64,000 bases of DNA from Artemia franciscana. Taxonomy: Eukaryota > Arthropoda > Branchiopoda > Anostraca > Artemiidae. The notes below the pieces were generated by a model, which searched no databases, was not told the DNA's origin, and was given only the letters and a program-made list of their open reading frames with translations. Position 1 is the stretch's first letter. Each line of letters begins with the position of its first letter. Made by a program: the position numbers and the translations under genes. The stretch lies in NCBI RefSeq assembly GCF_032884065.1, contig NC_088880.1:31833298-31897297 (forward strand), given 5' to 3'. Below, piece by piece: positions 59,102-64,000 of this stretch.

Positions 59102-60868
59102 TATAGGTAGGAAATGAAAGTTCTTAAGCCGAACTGGCCAGACAGGACAATAAACAACCAAGAGAGATAAAACTCTACAAAAAGAAAGCTTCAAACGAGA
59201 CGACGGCCAGTAGAATTGAAAGACTAAAACAACGCGGATATTTCGCCTGTATATAAGCACTTTGATTTGATATAAGATGTGACCATGGCGAGTTTGGAGA
59301 TTGAAGTCATTATGAAATTGGTTATCCTTGCAAATGAACATTCTCTTTATTTTGGTTTAGAGGTGAATTTTACAAACAGGTGTTTGGTTTGGCTATGTGG
59401 GCATCTTTTTCCCCTTTGTTGGCAAATCTCTTCATAGAATCTATTGAAACCTCCGTCATACACAGTTTTAGGCTCTCCTTGTTTCTGGGGCAGATTCATG
59501 GATGATGTGGTTTGCATTTGGAAACACGGTTTAGAGCCTTTAGACCTTTCCCATAAATATTTAAATAGTTTTGACAAAAACGTAAAATTTACAGTGGAGT
59601 TTGAAGAAAGTGATAAACTACCTTTTCTGGATATCTTATTGATTAAAAGTGAGTTCCATTTACTTTTTTCAGTTTATAGAAAGCCTACTCAGAGTGATAG
59701 GTATTTGAACTTTCACTCTTGCCACCCCATTTCAGTGAAACGAGGGGTTGTGATTGCACTGGTGGATAGAGCTTTCAGAATTTGTTCCCGGGAGTTTTTA
59801 GATTCTGAATTGTTATATTTGAGGGATGTTTTATTTTGTAATAGCTACCCGATTAAATTCATTGATGAAATAATAAAAAATAGACGCACTAAACACAACA
59901 ATAGGGTTATTGGGATTTCACAGTGCACAGAATTAAACTTACCGAAAAGTTTCATTTCTTTACCTTATGTACCTACTTTGGGGGAGATGCTTAAAAGAAT
60001 TTTAGGTAAACATAACATTGATACTTGTTTCCAATCAGTGAGACCATTGGGTAGTTTTCTTAATTCTGGGAAGGATTTAACCCATGGAGATTTAGTTAGT
60101 GGGGTGTATAAAATTCCTTGTTCCTGTGGAAAGTTTTATTTTGGTAGAACTCACCAACAATTTACTGAAAGATTTATTGAGCATCGCAACTCAATAGAAA
60201 AAACCCTACAACTAAGAAAGCCTCCCGAAACTTTTGTTTCGGCTCTAGCTGAACATACATTCTTTTATCCCGAACATTTTATACAATTTGATGAGGCTAC
60301 AGCAATTCTAATGATAGAGGTTTTTCTCAGTGGGCGAGGGAGGCTATAGAAATTAAAAACATATATTTGCTAATATTTCAATAAATAGAGACACAGGGAA
60401 TTTAAATATTGACCCAATTTATGATATTCTTTTGAAAAACGAACCAATAGTCGATGAGGGAATTAAAATTTTACACAATCACCAGGGGAAAAGATTACCC
60501 ACTAGACGAAAAAGAGTTGCTTCAATGTTAGCTTACAAGAGGATTATTTCGCAACAGAATATTAACTAAGTTTCAATTTTCATAATTTTTCATCAGTTGC
60601 TTTTTGATTCTCATTGAAGTAACTCAAATAGCTGCTTTTCCCTACGTGGATAAGTAGCGACAATTGTATTTATTATTATTGGTGGTGGTTTTTATTTGTT
60701 TATAGATTAGTTTTCTTTTAATTTTCTATCTTGTGCAGAAGACGCCTTGTTTTGGATACAGGCGAAATATCCGCGTTGTTTTAGTCTTTCAATTCTACTG
60801 GCCGTCGTCTCGTTTGAAGTTTTCTTTTTGTAGAGTTTTATCTCTCTTGGTTGATTATAGGTAGGAAA
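59102..60868 (+). mobile_element. Penelope-like element (PLE) inserted in a LINE
   Basis: The outer 13-bp direct repeats TATAGGTAGGAAA (59102-59114 and 60856-60868) are the target-site duplication. Inside, the left about 145 bp (from about 59115) is the reverse complement of the right end (about 60705-60855): 'AGAGAGATAAAACTCTACAA', 'CAAACGAGACGACGGCCAGT', 'CAACGCGGATATTTCGCCTG'. Inverted terminal segments of this kind are known for PLEs. The protein part lies between about 59360 and 60568 on the plus strand. The copy is 5'-truncated for the N-terminal part of the RT. A solo inverted pair of the same end sequence lies at 10.2-10.6 kb. Confidence 0.85.
59444..60349 (+). CDS. PLE reverse transcriptase (C-terminal part) with GIY-YIG endonuclease
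   Basis: A 301-codon open frame. Residues 16-27 (GRFMDDVVCIWK) hold the RT catalytic DD. Residues about 57-70 (KLPFLDILLI), then VYRKPTQSDRYLNFHSCHP, are the RT7/thumb signature of Penelope-like elements. Residues about 212-250 (SGVYKIPCSCGKFYFGRTHQ, then QFTERFIEHRNSI) form the GIY-YIG nuclease core with the paired cysteines and the R...EH residues typical of PLE nucleases. This enzyme copies the element's RNA and nicks the target. Upstream RT motifs and the last C-terminal residues lie outside this frame, so the protein is not complete as read. The ATG is internal to the real protein and is not a genuine start. Confidence 0.85.
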   Translation: MKPPSYTVLGSPCFWGRFMDDVVCIWKHGLEPLDLSHKYLNSFDKNVKFTVEFEESDKLPFLDILLIKSEFHLLFSVYRKPTQSDRYLNFHSCHPISVKRGVVIALVDRAFRICSREFLDSELLYLRDVLFCNSYPIKFIDEIIKNRRTKHNNRVIGISQCTELNLPKSFISLPYVPTLGEMLKRILGKHNIDTCFQSVRPLGSFLNSGKDLTHGDLVSGVYKIPCSCGKFYFGRTHQQFTERFIEHRNSIEKTLQLRKPPETFVSALAEHTFFYPEHFIQFDEATAILMIEVFLSGRGRL

Positions 60869-61494
60869 GATAAACATTTCAAAACACTGGGGAATGTGGA
60901 TGTAGTCCATGCATGATTATATCAATTTAGGAGTTCCTGTTTATAAGAAGGGGTGAGAATCTTTATCCATGTAGGTTGTATGTATGTTATTGTAGCTAGT
61001 AGTGCCCTTAGTCCTAATATGTTGTATTGCATTACTCAGTTCATGAATTAAAAATAAACGGGTTATATACTCTGATCCTGGGCGAGGCTGGTATATGGGA
61101 TTTATCAAGATTGGGGTTGCGATGCTGTTATTATTTGGTGTTAACTTATAGGAGAAAAGAGTTGCAAATAATTTTGCCTTTTCATTATCATAATGGGCAT
61201 TATTATATAATAGCTCATACTGGAATGGGTTGTAATATGTTTTTCCCTAGAGATGTGGCTTTTGCGTTTATGTATATTGAACCACATGTTTCTCTGGAAA
61301 GATTATTTTCAGAATTATTCCAGTAATTATGCTTAGCATTTATTATAGCCCTATTGAGATTAGCCTCTGCTTGTAATTTACTTAAATATGTAGTAGGAGA
61401 CGATTTTTTTAGATATATTCCCTTTGCTGCCTTTTTTGTTCTCCATTTATTTTGGCACTTATTTGGCACTTAACTTCTTTAGGTAACCATATAT

Positions 61495-63750
61495 GAAACT
61501 TAAATCCCAGTATAGATTAAACAACTGAAGTTTCCCAGTTTGTACTGCAAAGCTTTTGTTTTCTTCTCATTGGTTGTCAGTGATACAAAGCCCCCAAAAC
61601 TAGCATTTCAAACCTGTTTTTTAACTTAATAGATAAGATACCCTTGTTGAAGCTAGTAAACTGTTATTAGAACAGTGTATACAGACGCCCCCAATATGTA
61701 GAAATATATACTGATTTTTGAATTTAAGGTTGGGCCTAATTGAATGCTGGTTAAAAAGCCAAATGTCATCATGAAAAGTTTGTAAATCAAGCCCTAACCA
61801 CTTTCAAGATCTAAGTACAACATGTAAATAGGTCCAACCTTTAAAATCAAAAATGAAAATGCATTGCAATATATTGCGAGCCTTCCTGAACATGCACCAT
61901 TCATACGACAGTTTACAAGCTCCAAAAAAGGTGTTGTATCTACAGAATCAAAACAATGGGTTGAAATAGCAATTTAAGGGGCTTATATAACTGAACAACC
62001 AATGAAAAGGAAGCAAACACATTGCATCACAAACTGGGGAACTTTTAGTTGTTTAAGACCTAGATTGGGAACTATATTCGATATGCGGTTACATAACAGA
62101 ATTTGAAACGATTTTGTAATAGAACAAAGTTGAAAATTTTTAAGGTGGACACAGATTAACACTTATAACATTAATATAGGTCCAACCTTTAAAATCAAAA
62201 ACGAAAATGCATTTTCTTTTTTGATTTCAAAGGTTGAAAATATGAAGAAAACATTGGCTGCAGTGCTCATTATATAAAGGAGGGATGTAGCTAGATGTGT
62301 TATAACACCTTTCCTTGATCTAATTTAAGCTGTAGGCCTACATAGATTTCTAAAAGTTTTATTTCCCCAACTAGGCCTATGCTATTTTCCAAGATAGTAA
62401 ACGCCTTAAACCATAATTTTACCAAGGAATTTACTGGCAAACTTGCAACTTTATTTAATCAAGATGTTTCTTTCAGAAGAGCCTTAGCTCTATAGCATTC
62501 AGACCAGGATTTACCAATAGGTCCAATAGGCTAGGCCTAGGGGCACAACAAATTACCACTGAATATTTTTTTTTCAACAAAATTTATGATTTATCTTCAA
62601 AGTGCCAGCTGCACTCCACCACTATGTAAATCATGCCTCAGAAATCACGAGGCATGCAAGTGAGCTACTGAGTTCTTATCCCAATGATCTTGAACCTATC
62701 ATTGTAGATGAATGCTTATGTTTGAAACCCTCCTTATTACCCTCACCTACTTAATAATCCTAATATACAAATATTTGATTCTCAAATTATTGTCATAAGT
62801 GATATTATTTTTTCGTAAAATAAAAATTGTTATCATAAAGATTACTTTTCTAATAAAACTGACACCCCCTCCTCCCTATAGTATGAATATGGAGCAGCAA
62901 AAAGGGTTTTTGGGGATTATTTTCATTAAGAAAAAGAAAGGTTAAAATTCTGGCTAAGGTTACAGCATTATCCAGAACACAGGCTAGTCAGAGCCACAGA
63001 TGATCAATTGCTAAGGCCACACATAAAATCTTTGTGACCAATCCCCCCCCCAAAAAAAAACTGCTAAATGAAAGCAATTTTTCCTATATACAGAATAATA
63101 GCCAAGCCCCCAAAGACCACAAGAATTTTTTTCTTAAGGAATTTAATGCTAAACTAAAGGATCAAGAGATATAACACTGGGGTGCTGGTACAAGTGCTTT
63201 AACTATCTTGTTTTTCTAAATAATTGCTAAAAATAATTCTGGTGAAAAATATTATTTCAAGTTAAATTTACCAAGTAAATATCTTAGATTTGAATTCAAG
63301 TGCAAACAAATCGTCTAACACTTTGAACAAACTGGATGGGTATTAGTTTTTCAAATAGATTAGAATTTTACCCACTATGCAGTATTTTGTGGCATACATT
63401 TGGGGACATTTTCTTTTTAGGTGTCATGACATGACAAATCTAAGAAGAGAGTGGTTTAATGGCATAAATGGTGATCTGTTACTGTGGATCTTTAAATCAA
63501 TGTCTCCTGGACATATAGTGACAACAGGCAGTTTAATCTTAAAGGGTTAAAAGGTTAAAAAACATGAGTTTTTTTATTTACATATTTTAAACAAAAAATG
63601 GAGAAAGCCAAAGTCTTGTTTTGTTACAAAATAACAGAAAACAAAACAATAAGCAACAATACACAAAATATAACAGACAAGAACTGAACTCCCGGGCATT
63701 GATTGGTACCACAATTAACTAATAAACTCCTTAGGCTGAACAAATAACAA
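61495..63750. other. No gene recognised; short inverted repeats
   Basis: AT-rich. Between about 61545 and 62230 there are repeated and inverted copies of 'GGTCCAACCTTTAAAATCAA', and near 62370 a phrase similar to the 31 kb field ('TTTTCCAAGATAGTAAACGC'). No coding frame is supported. Confidence 0.4.
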
Positions 63751-63756
63751 AAACAA

Positions 63757-64000
63757 GAGATAAGAGCTCATATGGCACTTGTGACGAGGCATGAAGAGCT
63801 AAGAGCCAAGAGATCATATGGTATGAGCTCTAACAAAATTCAATGAATCAATAGATTGATTTAAAAGGAAAATAAGAGGCTTAATGCTGGTCAGGATTTA
63901 AAATAAGAGCTCTGAGTCACGATGTCCTTCTAAATATCAAAATTCATTAAGATCTGATCACCCACTCGTATGTTATAAATACCTCATTTTTCCTCTCCCT
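63757..64000 (+). mobile_element. Family B element, left end (runs off the window)
   Basis: Starts with 'GAGATAAGAGCTCATATGGC' and carries the left motif ATGGCACTTG (63772-63781), then the same order as the copy at 45.37 kb ('CAATAGATTGATTT', 'AAATAAGAGCTCTGAG', 'GATCACCCACTCGTA'). The right end is outside the window. Confidence 0.7.

Larger units (their letters stand above)
57190..61490 (-). mobile_element. LINE, I-type (RT plus RNase H), with two insertions
   Basis: Read on the minus strand from about 61.49 kb: a pre-RT part (LQAEANLNRAIINAKHNYWN, then 'PQCFEMFIFPTY'), the RT start after the Penelope insertion ('KPKYDPEPF', 'ITVTPLLGKVMGK'), VLVAAFLDFEGAYDNVNHQI (RT2), then INYLGLILGQKLNFDLHM (RT7). 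An RNase H start RFQIFVDGSKMNEKVASGAF lies near 57.4 kb, with a further 'SAIIMALEHL' helix. RNase H after RT points to the I group. Multiple stops and frame changes show it is dead, and the catalytic RT5 region is badly decayed. The 5' end (endonuclease) is missing. A Penelope-like element (59.1-60.87 kb) and a SINE (57.9-58.24 kb) sit inside it, so it is the oldest of the three. Confidence 0.85.

Noticed and set aside
60600-60868. Hammerhead ribozyme in the Penelope-like element end
   Set aside because: Such ribozymes are known in this class, but I could not find the CUGAUGA core together with a GAAA box in the right spacing by eye, so none is claimed.

Overview
The window looks like a piece of a repeat-rich eukaryotic chromosome, most likely from an arthropod and probably a crustacean. 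There are no operons, and coding signal comes as short exons bounded by GT/AG splice sites. About half of the sequence is recognisable transposon or tandem repeat. The dominant dispersed repeat (ends with 'GTAAGGAGCGAC' and a 'CAGTTCG...CGAACTG' hairpin) reminds me of brine shrimp (Artemia) sequence; that is a memory-based impression, not a search result.

Layout. 0-2.7 kb: one minus-strand exon with a signal-peptide-like segment, a GC-rich minisatellite and a tRNA-like SINE head. 2.7-7.5 kb: a decayed capsid-gene fossil of Polinton/adintovirus type, cut by two insertions of the dominant family (called family A here). 8.6-11 kb: two copies of a 249-bp exon-like block around a further exon-like segment, a ~115-bp tandem repeat and a Penelope-derived hairpin. 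11-18 kb: two more family A copies (one carrying a 117-bp minisatellite), an RTE-like LINE tail, Helitron helicase fragments and duplicated repeats. 18-29 kb: tandem duplications, a long GA-rich minisatellite, a Jockey/CR1-type LINE, and a tRNA-derived SINE inside (TA)n. 29-31.6 kb: an assembly gap followed by a dense field of nested inverted repeats. 32.7-39 kb: an RTE-like LINE remnant and a long Jockey/CR1-type LINE with endonuclease and reverse transcriptase parts. 39.1-39.8 kb: the best host exon in the window, 230 codons with an ATG, of unknown function. 45.4-47 kb and the right edge: a second family (family B) with ends built like those of family A. 47-56 kb: candidate host exons, including one that reads as the C-terminal part of a CDV3 homologue, plus mariner and LINE scraps and a foldback element. 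57.2-61.5 kb: an I-type LINE with RNase H, itself hit by a SINE and by a Penelope-like element flanked by a 13-bp target duplication.

Host genes. Every host call is a single exon or exon candidate; no complete gene can be assembled. Candidates at 0.3, 39, 47, 49-51 and 52.6 kb are all on the minus strand, but nothing shows that any two belong to one transcript. No RNA gene that looks functional, no CRISPR array and no prokaryotic feature was seen.
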